Assembly: GCA_035544515.1 (NCBI GenBank)
Contig: DATKEG010000173.1
Span: 1 to 28,090 of the forward strand
From: DATKEG01 sp035544515
GTDB taxonomy: Bacteria > Acidobacteriota > Vicinamibacteria > Fen-336
Direction of reading: 5' to 3'
DNA length: 28,090 nt
Shown here: in pieces, positions 13,493 to 24,195 of the stretch
How positions within the stretch are numbered: the stretch's first letter is position 1
Layout: every line of letters begins with the position of its first letter
Program-made: the position numbers and the translations under genes
The notes under the pieces: generated by a model
What the model saw: the letters and a program-made list of their open reading frames with translations, nothing else
What the model was told of the DNA's origin: nothing
Database searches by the model: none

Positions 13493-15312
13493 TGCTGCAG
13501 GACAGCGCCGGCCGCACGCTCAGCGACCTCTTCTACGGTTCCGTGGACCGGTACCGCAAGCCCGACCACCTCAAGCACAAGGTGGACGGGCAATGGCGCG
13601 ACATCAGCTCCGACGAGTTCCGCCGCGCGGTGGAGGAAGCCTCGCTCGGCCTCCGGGCGCTCGGTGTCGAGAAGGGCGACCGCGTGGCCCTCCTCTCCGA
13701 GAACCGGCCGGAGTGGGCCATGGCGGACCTGGCCACGCTGGCCGCGGCCGGCGTGGTGGTGCCGATCTACGCGACGCTCACCCCGGCGCAGGTGCTCTAC
13801 ATCCTCAACGACAGCGAAGCGAAGGTGTGCGTGGCCTCCACGGCCGCGCAGGTCCAGAAGCTGGCGGAGATCCGCGGCCAGGCCCGGCATCTGCGCCAGG
13901 TGGTGCGCATGGACGCGGGCGCGCCCCCGGCGGCGGACACCATGAGCTTCGACGAGCTTCGCGCCCGGGGCCGCGAGGCGCTCGCGCGCGATCCCCAGGC
14001 CGTGCGCCACCGCGCCGCGGAGGCGCGGCCCGACGACCTGGCCACGCTGGTCTACACCTCGGGCACCACCGGCGAGCCCAAGGGCGTGATGTTGACCCAC
14101 CGCAACATCGTGTCCAACGTCGACTCCGCTCAGCAGGTGTTCATGGAGTTCGGCCCCACGGACGTCGCCCTCTCCTTCCTCCCCCTCTCCCACATCTTCG
14201 AGCGCATGGCCGGCTACTACATGATGCTCAACGCCGGCACGACCATCGCCTACGCGGAAGGCGTGGAGCAGGTGCCGGCGAACATGGCGGAGGTGCGGCC
14301 GACGGTGATGTGCTCGGTGCCGCGCCTCTACGAGAAGATGTTCGCGCGCATCAACGAGAAGGTCGCCTCCGACCCGCCCGCGCGGCAGAAGATCTTCCGC
14401 TGGGCGATGAGGGTGGGGGCCGAGGCCTTCTCCCACGCGGTCGCGAAGCGACGCCCGGGCGCCCTGCTGAGGGTCAAACACGCCCTGGCCGACCGCCTCG
14501 TGTTCGCGAAGGTGAAGGAGCGCGTGGGCGGGCGGCTCCGGGTGTTCGTCTCCGGCGGCGCTCCGCTCGCGCGCGAGATCGCGGAGTTCTTCGGAGCCGC
14601 CGGCCTCACCATCCTCGAGGGCTACGGGTTGACCGAGACCTCGCCGGTCATCACCTGCAACCGGCCCGACGATTTCCGGCCGGGCACCGTGGGCAAGCCC
14701 CTCCCCGGCGTCGAGGTCAAGATCGCGGACGACGGCGAGATCCTGACCCGCGGCCCGCACGTGATGAGGGGCTACTTCAACAAGCCGGAGGCGACGGCCG
14801 AGGTCATCGACGCGGACGGCTGGTTCCACACCGGCGACGTCGGCGCCTTCGACGCGGACGGCTTCCTGGTCATCACCGACCGCAAGAAGGACATCATCGT
14901 GACCTCCGGCGGCAAGAACATCGCGCCCCAGCCCATCGAGAACCTGCTGAAGACCAACCGGTACGTGGCCGAGATCGTCATGATCGGCAACCGGCGCCAC
15001 TTCCCGGCGGCCCTGGTGGTGCCCAACTTCGAGAACCTGGAGAAGTGGGCGCGGGAGCAGGCGATCCCGTTCTCCTCGCGCGAGGACCTGGTGGTCAACC
15101 CGCGGGTGGTCGAGCTGTACGAGTCCATGTTGAAGGAGCAGACGGGACACCTGGCCTCGTTCGAGAAGATCAAGAAGGTGGCGCTCCTGCCCCGGGAGTT
15201 CACCCTGGAGGCCGGCGAGCTGACGCCGACGCTGAAGGTCAAGCGCCGCGTGGTGGAGCAGAAGTACAAGGCCGTGATCGACCGCATGTACGAGGGAGGG
15301 GCCGCCGCCTAG
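13492..15312 (+). CDS. fadD: Long-chain fatty acid-CoA ligase (AMP-forming acyl-CoA synthetase)
   Basis: This 606-residue enzyme activates free fatty acids to acyl-CoA through an acyl-AMP intermediate. The ATP-binding loop YTSGTTGEPKGVMLTHRN begins near residue 188. SFLPLSHIFERMAGYY, the adenine motif EGYGLTETSP, GWFHTGDVG, and DRKKDIIVTSGGKNIAPQPI with the hinge and acyl-transfer Lys region follow in the normal order. Length and motifs (the FLPLSHIFER helix and the long C-terminal domain ending in LTPTLKVKRR) place it with the FadD15-type long-chain synthetases rather than acetyl-CoA synthetases. It is probably cytoplasmic or loosely on the inner membrane. It directly follows the TetR gene with a one-base overlap and shares its operator-controlled promoter. 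Acyl-CoA made here is both substrate for the next enzymes and the likely inducer. Confidence 0.95.
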   Translation: MLQDSAGRTLSDLFYGSVDRYRKPDHLKHKVDGQWRDISSDEFRRAVEEASLGLRALGVEKGDRVALLSENRPEWAMADLATLAAAGVVVPIYATLTPAQVLYILNDSEAKVCVASTAAQVQKLAEIRGQARHLRQVVRMDAGAPPAADTMSFDELRARGREALARDPQAVRHRAAEARPDDLATLVYTSGTTGEPKGVMLTHRNIVSNVDSAQQVFMEFGPTDVALSFLPLSHIFERMAGYYMMLNAGTTIAYAEGVEQVPANMAEVRPTVMCSVPRLYEKMFARINEKVASDPPARQKIFRWAMRVGAEAFSHAVAKRRPGALLRVKHALADRLVFAKVKERVGGRLRVFVSGGAPLAREIAEFFGAAGLTILEGYGLTETSPVITCNRPDDFRPGTVGKPLPGVEVKIADDGEILTRGPHVMRGYFNKPEATAEVIDADGWFHTGDVGAFDADGFLVITDRKKDIIVTSGGKNIAPQPIENLLKTNRYVAEIVMIGNRRHFPAALVVPNFENLEKWAREQAIPFSSREDLVVNPRVVELYESMLKEQTGHLASFEKIKKVALLPREFTLEAGELTPTLKVKRRVVEQKYKAVIDRMYEGGAAA

Positions 15313-17661
<2,349 letters not shown>

Positions 17662-17669
17662 GGTGAGCA

Positions 17670-18839
17670 ATGCGTGAAGCGGTGATCGTTTCGTCGGTGC
17701 GGACGGCCGTGGGCAAGGCCGGGCGGGGGACGCTCCGGCAGACGCGGCCCGACGACATGGCGGCCGAGGCCATCCGGGGCGCGCTCGCGCGCGTGAGCGC
17801 CATCAAGCCGGAGATGGTGGAGGACGTGGTGCTCGGCTGCGCCATGCCCGAGGCCGAGCAGGGCATGAACGTGGCGCGCATCGCCAGCCTGCTCGCCGGC
17901 GTCCCGTACACCGCGGCCGCCATGACCATCAACCGCTTCTGCTCGTCCGGCCTGCAGGCCATCGCGCTGGCCGACGACGCCGTGCGCAGCGGACGCGTGG
18001 ACGTGGCCGTGGCCGGGGGCACGGAGTCCATGAGCCTGATACCCATGGGTGGGCACAAGGTCGCCCCCAACCCCACGCTGCTCGAGCGCTATCCCGACAG
18101 CTACCTGGGCATGGGCATGACGGCCGAGCTGGTGGCGAAGAAGTACGGCATCGACCGCGAGCGATCCGACGCGTTCGCCCTGGAGTCGCAGCGCAAGGCG
18201 CTGGCCGCCATCGAGGCCGGCCGCTTCAAGGACGAGACGGTCCCGCTCACCGTCGCCGTTCCGCCCGAGAACGGCGGACCGCCGCGGACCGTCGTGTTCG
18301 ACACCGACGAAGGCCCGCGGCGGGACACGGACGCGGCGGCGCTGGCCCGGCTCAAGCCGGCCTTCTCCGCCCGCGGCATCGTCACCGCCGGCAACTCCTC
18401 GCAGATGTCGGACGGCGCCGCGGCCACCGTCGTCGTCTCGGCGGCCCGCGCCGAGGCGCTGGGCCTGCGGCCGCTGGGCCGGCTCGTCGCCTACGCGGTG
18501 GCGGGCGTGCCGCCCGAGATCATGGGCATCGGCCCGGTGGAGGCGATCCCCAGGGCCCTCCGTCTGGCCGGCCTGACCCTGAAGGACATCGACCTCGTGG
18601 AGCTCAACGAGGCCTTCGCCTGCCAGGCGCTCGCGGTGATCGAGGCGGCCGGCCTCGACCCCGCGAAGGTCAACGTCAACGGCGGGGCGGTCGCCCTGGG
18701 CCACCCGCTGGGCTGCACGGGCGCGAAGCTCACGGCGTCCATCCTCGCGGAGATGCACCGGCGGCAGGCCCGCTACGGGCTCGTCACCATGTGCGTGGGC
18801 GGGGGCATGGGCGCGGCCGGAATCATCGAAAGGATCTAG
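17670..18839 (+). CDS. fadA: Acetyl-CoA acyltransferase (3-ketoacyl-CoA thiolase)
   Basis: This 389-residue thiolase cleaves 3-ketoacyl-CoA with CoA to release acetyl-CoA, the last step of each beta-oxidation turn. Catalytic residues are all present: Cys91 in NRFCSSGLQAI, His345 in ALGHPLGCTGAKL and Cys375 in TMCVGGGMGAAG. NEAFACQALAVIE, near residues 313-325, is also standard. Position between fadN and fadE supports a degradative FadA rather than a biosynthetic acetoacetyl-CoA thiolase. FadN and FadA should form the trifunctional-type complex. The ATG lies eight bases after the fadN stop. Confidence 0.95.
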   Translation: MREAVIVSSVRTAVGKAGRGTLRQTRPDDMAAEAIRGALARVSAIKPEMVEDVVLGCAMPEAEQGMNVARIASLLAGVPYTAAAMTINRFCSSGLQAIALADDAVRSGRVDVAVAGGTESMSLIPMGGHKVAPNPTLLERYPDSYLGMGMTAELVAKKYGIDRERSDAFALESQRKALAAIEAGRFKDETVPLTVAVPPENGGPPRTVVFDTDEGPRRDTDAAALARLKPAFSARGIVTAGNSSQMSDGAAATVVVSAARAEALGLRPLGRLVAYAVAGVPPEIMGIGPVEAIPRALRLAGLTLKDIDLVELNEAFACQALAVIEAAGLDPAKVNVNGGAVALGHPLGCTGAKLTASILAEMHRRQARYGLVTMCVGGGMGAAGIIERI

Positions 18840-18842
18840 GTC

Positions 18843-20636
18843 ATGGCCACCGAAACCACCACGCCCATCCTGGCCGCGCGCGGCGGCAGCTTCCTGGTCG
18901 AGGACCGCACGCCCGACGAAGTCTTCACGCCCGAGGACTTCAGCGAGGAGCAGCGGATGATCGGCGAGACCGCGGCCGGCTTCATGCAGAAGGAGGTCGT
19001 GCCGCGCGTGCCCGAGATCCTCGCCCTCGAATACGAGGTGACCCGCGACCTGCTGCGCAAGGCGGGCGAGCTGGGGCTGCTCGGCGTCGAGATCCCCGAG
19101 GAGTACGGCGGCCTGGGCCTGGACAAGGTGTCCGGCTGCATCACCTCGGAGCTTTCCGCGCGCGAGGGCAGCTTTGCCGTGTCGTTCATGGGCCACACCG
19201 GGATCGGGACGCTCCCCATCGTCTATTTCGGTACCGAGGAGCAGAAGAGGAAGTACCTGCCGAAGTTCGCCAGCGGGGAATGGATCAGCTCCTACTCGCT
19301 CTCCGAGGCCTCGTCCGCCTCCGACGCCATGAACGCGAAGGCGCGCGCCTCTCTCTCCCCGGACGGCAAGAGCTGGATCCTGAGCGGCGAGAAGATGTGG
19401 CTCACCAACGCCGGTTTCGCCGACGTGTACATCACCTTCGCCAAAGTGGATGGCGAGCACTTCACCGCCTTCATCATCGACAAGGGCTCGCCCGGCGTGA
19501 GCCTGGGCGCGGAGGAGAGGAAGACGGGGATCAAGGGCAGCTCCACCCGCCCCCTGATCCTGCAAGACGCGGTGATCCCGCGGGAAAACCTGCTCGGCGA
19601 GATCGGCAAGGGCCACAAGGTCGCCTTCAACATCCTCAACATCGGCCGCTTCAAGCTCGGCGCGGGCACCACGGGCGGATCCAAGCTCGCCATCGGGGCC
19701 GCGGTCGAGTACGGCAAGGGCCGCACCGCGTTCGGAAAGCCGATCACGGAGTTCGGACTGGTCAAGCAGAAGATCGGCGAGATGGTCATCCGCGCCTACG
19801 TCTCCGAGTCCGTCGTCTACCGCACGGCCGGCCTCATCGACCGCAACCTCGGCGCGCCGGGCCTCCTCGACACCGCGGAGGCGCTGCGCCGGATCGAGGA
19901 GTACGACGTGGAGTGCTCCATGGTCAAGGTGTGGTGCTCGGAGGCGCTCGACTACGTGGTGGACCAGACCGTGCAGATCTTCGGCGGGTCCGGCTACGTC
20001 GAGGACTACCCGGCCGAGCGGTACTGGCGCGACGCGCGCGTCAACCGCATCTTCGAGGGCACCAACGAGATCAACCGCCTGCTCGTGCCGGGCCGCCTCA
20101 TCCGGCGCGCGATGAAGTCGCCGCAGGAGCTGCCGCTGTTCCAGAGGGCCACCGCCCTGGCCGAGGAGATCACCTCGCCTGCCGCGCCCGACACGGACGA
20201 CGGCTTCCTGGCCGCGGAGGCCCGCATGCTCGCGGGCGCGAAGAAGGCCGCCCTCATGACCCTGGGCCTGGCCGTGCAGCGGTTCGGAGCCGACCTGCAG
20301 GAGCAGCAGGAGGTCCTCGGCCATTTCGCCGACATCGCCATGGAGGTCTACGCGCTGGAGAGCGCTCTCCTGCGCACGACCAAGCGCGCGGCCGCCGAGG
20401 GGGAGGACAAGACCGCCCTGCAGGCGGCCGCCCTCCGTTGCTTCGCGCAGGACGCCCTCGACCGGGTCGAGACGGGCGCGCGGCGGCTGCTCGCCGCGGT
20501 GGAGGAAGGCGACACGCTCCGCACCATGCTGGCCGCGCTGCGCCGGTTCACGAAGCGGGAGACGCTCGACACGGTGGCGCTGCGGCGGCAGGTGGCCGAG
20601 GCCGCCATCGAGCGCGGAGGTTACCCCCTGGCCTGA
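18843..20636 (+). CDS. fadE: Long acyl-CoA dehydrogenase (FadE, ACADVL-like)
   Basis: This 597-residue flavoenzyme introduces the trans-2 double bond in acyl-CoA. The dehydrogenase core runs from about 35 to 425, followed by an extra helical region of about 170 residues. That is the length of Bacillus FadE and human very-long-chain acyl-CoA dehydrogenase. GWISSYSL-type core strands, NAKARASLSPDGKSWILSGE, and FGGSGYVEDYPAERYWRD are followed by RIFEGTNEINRLL, where Glu405 is the likely catalytic base. The flavin-binding loop reads SLSEASSASDAM, where relatives usually have TEPxAGSDA, so the Pro and Gly are missing. Electrons should pass to ETF, whose genes are not in the window. The gene starts three bases after the fadA stop, with AAAGGA as ribosome site. 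Confidence 0.94.
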   Translation: MATETTTPILAARGGSFLVEDRTPDEVFTPEDFSEEQRMIGETAAGFMQKEVVPRVPEILALEYEVTRDLLRKAGELGLLGVEIPEEYGGLGLDKVSGCITSELSAREGSFAVSFMGHTGIGTLPIVYFGTEEQKRKYLPKFASGEWISSYSLSEASSASDAMNAKARASLSPDGKSWILSGEKMWLTNAGFADVYITFAKVDGEHFTAFIIDKGSPGVSLGAEERKTGIKGSSTRPLILQDAVIPRENLLGEIGKGHKVAFNILNIGRFKLGAGTTGGSKLAIGAAVEYGKGRTAFGKPITEFGLVKQKIGEMVIRAYVSESVVYRTAGLIDRNLGAPGLLDTAEALRRIEEYDVECSMVKVWCSEALDYVVDQTVQIFGGSGYVEDYPAERYWRDARVNRIFEGTNEINRLLVPGRLIRRAMKSPQELPLFQRATALAEEITSPAAPDTDDGFLAAEARMLAGAKKAALMTLGLAVQRFGADLQEQQEVLGHFADIAMEVYALESALLRTTKRAAAEGEDKTALQAAALRCFAQDALDRVETGARRLLAAVEEGDTLRTMLAALRRFTKRETLDTVALRRQVAEAAIERGGYPLA

Positions 20637-20662
20637 TGTCCCCGGCGGTCGGGAAAAAGTCG

Positions 20663-20691
20663 TTGACACGCTGCGGGCGGGGCCGTATATT
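20663..20691 (+). promoter_or_regulatory. Strong sigma-70-type promoter of the fadL-SGNH pair (TTGACA-N17-TATATT)
   Basis: TTGACA at 20663-20668 is a perfect -35; TATATT at 20686-20691 matches five of six -10 positions; the spacer is an ideal 17 bases. It is the best promoter in the window. Transcription would start near 20698, leaving a leader of about 107 bases before the ATG at 20805. The fad operator sequence is not repeated here, so this pair is probably controlled differently. The leader shows no riboswitch I recognise. CCTA and TAGG at 20692-20706 form only a weak inverted pair. Confidence 0.8.
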
Positions 20692-20804
20692 CCTAAGACC
20701 GCTAGGGGTTGTGTCTCGCGTTCCGCCGCTCGCCGAAAGTCTAGGCCGCCGCCCGCCGATGCGGCCCGCGACGCTCCAACGACCTGACACGGAGGACCGC
20801 ATTC

Positions 20805-22103
20805 ATGCCGACTCCTTCCGGCCAGAGTGTCGCGCTGGCCGCGGCGTTGCTCGCCGTCTCCATCGCCGGCGCCGCGCCCGCCCGCGCGGCGGGTTTCGCG
20901 CTGTTCGAGCAGGGCGCTCGCGGGATGGGTTTCGCCGGCGCCTTCACGGCCCAGGCCTCCGACCCTTCGGCCATCTTCCACAACGCGGCGGGCATCGCCT
21001 TCCTGCGCGGGAAGCAGATCTACCTGGGCGGAACGCTGGTGGCGCCTTCCAGCACGTTCGAGGGAGCGAGCCCGTTCCCCGGCGAAGGCGTCACCGAGAA
21101 AACCGACGCCGGCCTCCTCATCCCGCCCAGCGCGTACTACACCCACGCGCTCGCGCCGGACATCGTGGCCGGCGTGGGCGTGCACGTGCCCTTCGGCCTG
21201 CGGTCCCGTTGGGCGAACCCGGCCGCCTACAGCGGCCGGTTCATCTCCCGGTCCGCGGAGCTGACGGGCTTCGCCCTCAACCCCACCCTGGCCGTGAAGC
21301 TGGCGGACCGTCTGGCCGTGGGCGCCGGCCTCGACCTGCGGTTCTCCGCGGTGAAGCTCGAGCGCAGCGTGCCGCTGGTCAACCCGTTCACGCAACGGGT
21401 GGTGGACGCGGCCGCGCTCGACCTCGAGAGCGACATGTCCACCGGCATCGGGTTCAACCTGGGCGTGCTGGCCCGGCCCTCGGAGACGACCTCGGTCGGC
21501 CTGGCGTACCGGCACAAGGTGAAGGTGGACTACGAAGGCGCCGCCACCTTCACGCCGACGCCCACCGGGAACGCGCAGCTCGATGCCCTGGTCGTTTCCG
21601 CGTTGCCGCCGGGCACGCAGCCGGTGACGACGTCCGTCACCTTTCCCGCCATCGCCTCCGTGGGCCTGGCCCAGCGCTGGGGCCGCTGGCTCTTCGAGGT
21701 GGACGTGAACTGGTACCAGTGGTCGACCTTCGACCGTCTGGCCATCGACTTCACCGAACGGCCGGACCTGAGCGAGGTGATCGTGGAGGACTACGGCGAC
21801 GCGTTCCAGTACCGCTTCGGGCTGGAACGCGAGCTGAGCGAGACCTGGTTCGTCCGCGGCGGCTACTTCTGGGACGAGACGCCCTCGCCGCCGGCGTCGG
21901 TGTCGCCCCTGCTGTCCGATTCCAACCGCCACGGCATCGCGCTGGGCGGCACCTGGAACAGGGGCCGACTCCGGCTCGATGCCGGCACCTGGCTGGTGCT
22001 GGGCGTCGAGAGGTCCACCGCGGGCGTCAATCGCGACCGCTACGAGGGTTCGTACAAGAACCGGGCCTTCACCTTCGGCCTGTCGCTCGGCTATGAATTC
22101 TGA
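20805..22103 (+). CDS. FadL/OmpP1-family outer-membrane hydrophobic-substrate transporter
   Basis: This 432-residue outer-membrane barrel belongs to the family that takes long-chain fatty acids and aromatic hydrocarbons across the outer membrane. A signal peptide (residues 1-28, ending APARA) precedes the typical plug start AGFALFEQGARGMGFAGAFT and FHNAAGIAFL, a version of the family NPAGLA motif. Alternating-hydrophobic strands fill the rest, and the protein ends in GLSLGYEF, with the C-terminal Phe required for BAM-mediated insertion. A GGAGG site lies nine bases before the ATG. Its place right after the beta-oxidation genes argues for fatty acids as the substrate. It has its own strong promoter and is followed by a secreted esterase gene. 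Confidence 0.93.
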   Translation: MPTPSGQSVALAAALLAVSIAGAAPARAAGFALFEQGARGMGFAGAFTAQASDPSAIFHNAAGIAFLRGKQIYLGGTLVAPSSTFEGASPFPGEGVTEKTDAGLLIPPSAYYTHALAPDIVAGVGVHVPFGLRSRWANPAAYSGRFISRSAELTGFALNPTLAVKLADRLAVGAGLDLRFSAVKLERSVPLVNPFTQRVVDAAALDLESDMSTGIGFNLGVLARPSETTSVGLAYRHKVKVDYEGAATFTPTPTGNAQLDALVVSALPPGTQPVTTSVTFPAIASVGLAQRWGRWLFEVDVNWYQWSTFDRLAIDFTERPDLSEVIVEDYGDAFQYRFGLERELSETWFVRGGYFWDETPSPPASVSPLLSDSNRHGIALGGTWNRGRLRLDAGTWLVLGVERSTAGVNRDRYEGSYKNRAFTFGLSLGYEF

Positions 22104-22128
22104 TCCGGCACGTTCCAGGGGGAAGACC

Positions 22129-23355
22129 ATGACACGACCTCGCCGATTGGCCGCCGCCGCCGCCGCGCTGGCCGCCCTGGCGCCCGGCGCGCCGCCCGTC
22201 TCCGCGCAGACCCCGACCCCCGGCCCCATCAGCTTCTCGGCCTACTACTCGATCGGAGACAGCCTGGCCGCGGGCTACGTCAACAACTCGCTGGTGGAGA
22301 CGCACCAGGCGAACTCGGTGCCCGCGCTGCTCGCCCGCCAGGCCGGGGTGGCGGATTTCCAGCAGCCGCTCGTCACGGAGCCCGGCATCCCACCGGAGTA
22401 CGTGCTCAGGCAGCTGGTGCCGACGCCCATCGTGGGGCCCAAGGCCGTGAGCACGGGCGCGCCGCGCAACTCCGGCCTCGGCCGGTCCTTCAACAACCTG
22501 GCCGTGCCCGGGGCCACCGTCGCGGATGCGCTCGGGCGCACGGGCGACAACGGCGGGTTCCACGACATCGTGCTGCGCGGCCGCGGCGCGCAGGTGGCGC
22601 AGGCCGTGGCCGCGCGGCCGAGCTTCGTGACCGTCTGGATCGGCAACAACGACCTGCTCGGCGCGGTGATCGCCGGCCGCGCCCTGGAGGGCGTCACGGT
22701 CACGCCCGCGGCCGAATTCCGCGCGGCGTTCGAGCAGGTCATCGCCGCCCTGCAGGCCACGGGCGCGCGCGTGGTGGCGGCCAACCTTCCCGACGTCACC
22801 GGCATCCCCTACGCGACCACGCTGCAGCGCGTGGTCGTCAACGCGCAGACCGGGCAGCCCCTCCTGGTCGACGGGCAGCCGGTGCCCCTGCTCGGGCCGG
22901 CCGGCCCGCTGCCGCCGGGCACCCTGGTGACGCTGGCCGCGGGCGCGCTCCTGGCGCAGGGCGACGGCATCCCGACCACGGCCGGCGGGCGCGGGACGCC
23001 GCTGCCGGACGAGGTGATCCTCGACCCGGGCGAGGTGTCGTTCCTGCAGGACCGGGTCAACGCGAACAACCAGGCCATCGCCGAGATCTGCCAGGCGGCG
23101 GGTGTGCCCGTGGTGGACGTGAACGCCTTCTACCGGGCCGTCCTCTCCGGCGGCTACGTCGTGGGCGGCGTCGTGCTCACCAACAACTTCCTGACGGGTG
23201 GGGTCATCAGCCTCGACGGCGTGCACCCGACCGATCTGGGCTATGCGATCCTGGCCAACGAGTGGATCCGCGTGATCAACCAGGCCGGCGGCGAGCTGGA
23301 CCCGGTGAACCTGGGGCCGTACACGGGCCTGGTGACGGCGGCCGCCGGCAACTAG
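22129..23355 (+). CDS. Secreted SGNH/GDSL-family hydrolase
   Basis: This 408-residue hydrolase has a signal peptide (residues 1-26, cleaved after PPVSA-type residues near AQTPTP). Block I is YSIGDSLAAGY with nucleophile Ser45; block III is WIGNNDLLG; block V is LDGVHPTDLGYAI with Asp363 and His366, so the triad is complete. Length is above that of small GDSL esterases because of inserts between the blocks. It probably acts in the periplasm or outside on lipid or acyl esters. The ATG at 22129 is preceded by a CAGGGGGAAG ribosome site; the open frame before it overlaps fadL. It lies 25 bases after fadL on the same transcript. Releasing acyl chains for FadL uptake is an inference from that pairing. 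Confidence 0.88.
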   Translation: MTRPRRLAAAAAALAALAPGAPPVSAQTPTPGPISFSAYYSIGDSLAAGYVNNSLVETHQANSVPALLARQAGVADFQQPLVTEPGIPPEYVLRQLVPTPIVGPKAVSTGAPRNSGLGRSFNNLAVPGATVADALGRTGDNGGFHDIVLRGRGAQVAQAVAARPSFVTVWIGNNDLLGAVIAGRALEGVTVTPAAEFRAAFEQVIAALQATGARVVAANLPDVTGIPYATTLQRVVVNAQTGQPLLVDGQPVPLLGPAGPLPPGTLVTLAAGALLAQGDGIPTTAGGRGTPLPDEVILDPGEVSFLQDRVNANNQAIAEICQAAGVPVVDVNAFYRAVLSGGYVVGGVVLTNNFLTGGVISLDGVHPTDLGYAILANEWIRVINQAGGELDPVNLGPYTGLVTAAAGN

Positions 23356-23404
23356 GAAAGGCACGCGTCCGGGCCGCCCGCGCGGCGTGGCGACCGGAAC
23401 GCGC

Positions 23405-23629
23405 TCAGGCGGACTTGCGGAGCAGCGTCTCGATCCGCCGCCGCACGTCGTCGGGCAGGCGCGGGCGCGGGCTCTCGCGGCACAGGCGCGCCAGCGCCTC
23501 GAGGTCCCGCCGCAGCTCGCCGCACGGCGCGCACTCGCGCAGGTGGTGCTCGATGGCGGCGCAGTCTCCCGCGTCGAGCAACCCTTCCCCGTGGTCCGAC
23601 AACCGGCGGTAGAGGTCCGTGCACTTCAT
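23405..23629 (-). CDS. Small soluble zinc-binding anti-sigma factor (RsrA-like)
   Basis: This 74-residue protein contains the ZAS motif H29-x3-C33-x2-C36 (HLRECAPC) plus cysteines at 3, 23 and 50, and no membrane helix. From memory, Streptomyces RsrA has Cys11 and Cys31 before its zinc motif H37-C41-C44. Those sit 26 and 6 residues before the His, exactly as C3 and C23 do here. RsrA holds SigR inactive and lets go when an oxidised disulfide expels the zinc. I infer that this protein is likewise a cytoplasmic thiol-redox switch. Its ATG at 23629 overlaps the sigma-factor stop (ATGA). It could instead be a zinc sensor or a constitutive anti-sigma factor. Its C-terminal 25 residues are basic and helical. 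Confidence 0.85.
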   Translation of the reverse strand: MKCTDLYRRLSDHGEGLLDAGDCAAIEHHLRECAPCGELRRDLEALARLCRESPRPRLPDDVRRRIETLLRKSA

Positions 23630-24195
23630 GACGCGACCATCCCTCCCTTGAAGTGCTCGCCCAGCAGCGAGCGCAGCCGCAGCCGCGCCCGGTGCAGGTG
23701 CACGCGTACGGCGCCCGGCTCCAGCTCCAGCACGGAGGCCACCTCGTCCGTGGTGAGCCCCTCCATCTCCCGCAGGGTGAACACGGCGCGCTGCTGCGGG
23801 GTGAGGCGCCCCAGCGCCTCGTCGAGCGCTCTGCGCGTCTCCGCGCCGTAGAGGAGCTGGTCCGGCGGCCGCGCCCAGGCCGGCAGGCTCGCCAGCCGCT
23901 CGTCCTCGGCCCCGCCGGCGGTCTCCTCGTCGGGCAGGGGGGCTTGCCGCCCGCGATGGCGCAGCAGGTCGATCGCCTTGTTGTAGACGATGCGGTGCAG
24001 CCAGGTGCCGAGGCTGCTCTCGCCGCGGAAGGCGCCGATCCGCTGCAGGGCGGTGGCGAACGCCTCCTGCACGGCGTCGCCGGCGAGGTCGGGGTCGCGG
24101 GTCACGCGGAGGGCCAGCGCGTAGAGCCGGTCGCCGTGCTCGACAAGAGCCTGGGAGAGCGCCTCCCGGTCCGCCGCGGCGAACGGCTCGGCCAT
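23626..24195 (-). CDS. ECF-type RNA polymerase sigma factor (SigR-like by context)
   Basis: This 189-residue sigma factor has region 2 (about 20-90; YALALRVTRDPDLAGDAVQE, and SLGTWLHRIVYNKAIDLLRH) and region 4 (about 128-180; LTPQQRAVFTLREMEGLTTD, EVASVLELEPGAVRVHLHRA). It would switch polymerase to a dedicated set of promoters. The ATG at 24195 lies right beside the stop of the thioredoxin gene, and the stop overlaps the anti-sigma ATG. The three genes are therefore almost certainly one transcript: thioredoxin, sigma, anti-sigma. In Streptomyces the comparable SigR/RsrA pair drives thioredoxin genes. The actual stimulus here is inferred, not shown. Confidence 0.92.
   Translation of the reverse strand: MAEPFAAADREALSQALVEHGDRLYALALRVTRDPDLAGDAVQEAFATALQRIGAFRGESSLGTWLHRIVYNKAIDLLRHRGRQAPLPDEETAGGAEDERLASLPAWARPPDQLLYGAETRRALDEALGRLTPQQRAVFTLREMEGLTTDEVASVLELEPGAVRVHLHRARLRLRSLLGEHFKGGMVAS

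Noticed and set aside
20692..20804. Riboswitch or attenuator in the fadL leader
   Set aside because: The leader of about 107 bases shows only a four-base inverted pair (CCTA/TAGG) and no known aptamer pattern that I can recognise by eye.
23371..23386. Hairpin GCCGC/GCGGC between the convergent SGNH hydrolase and anti-sigma genes as a bidirectional terminator
   Set aside because: The stem is only five base pairs with no T-run; in DNA this GC-rich such a stem is expected by chance.
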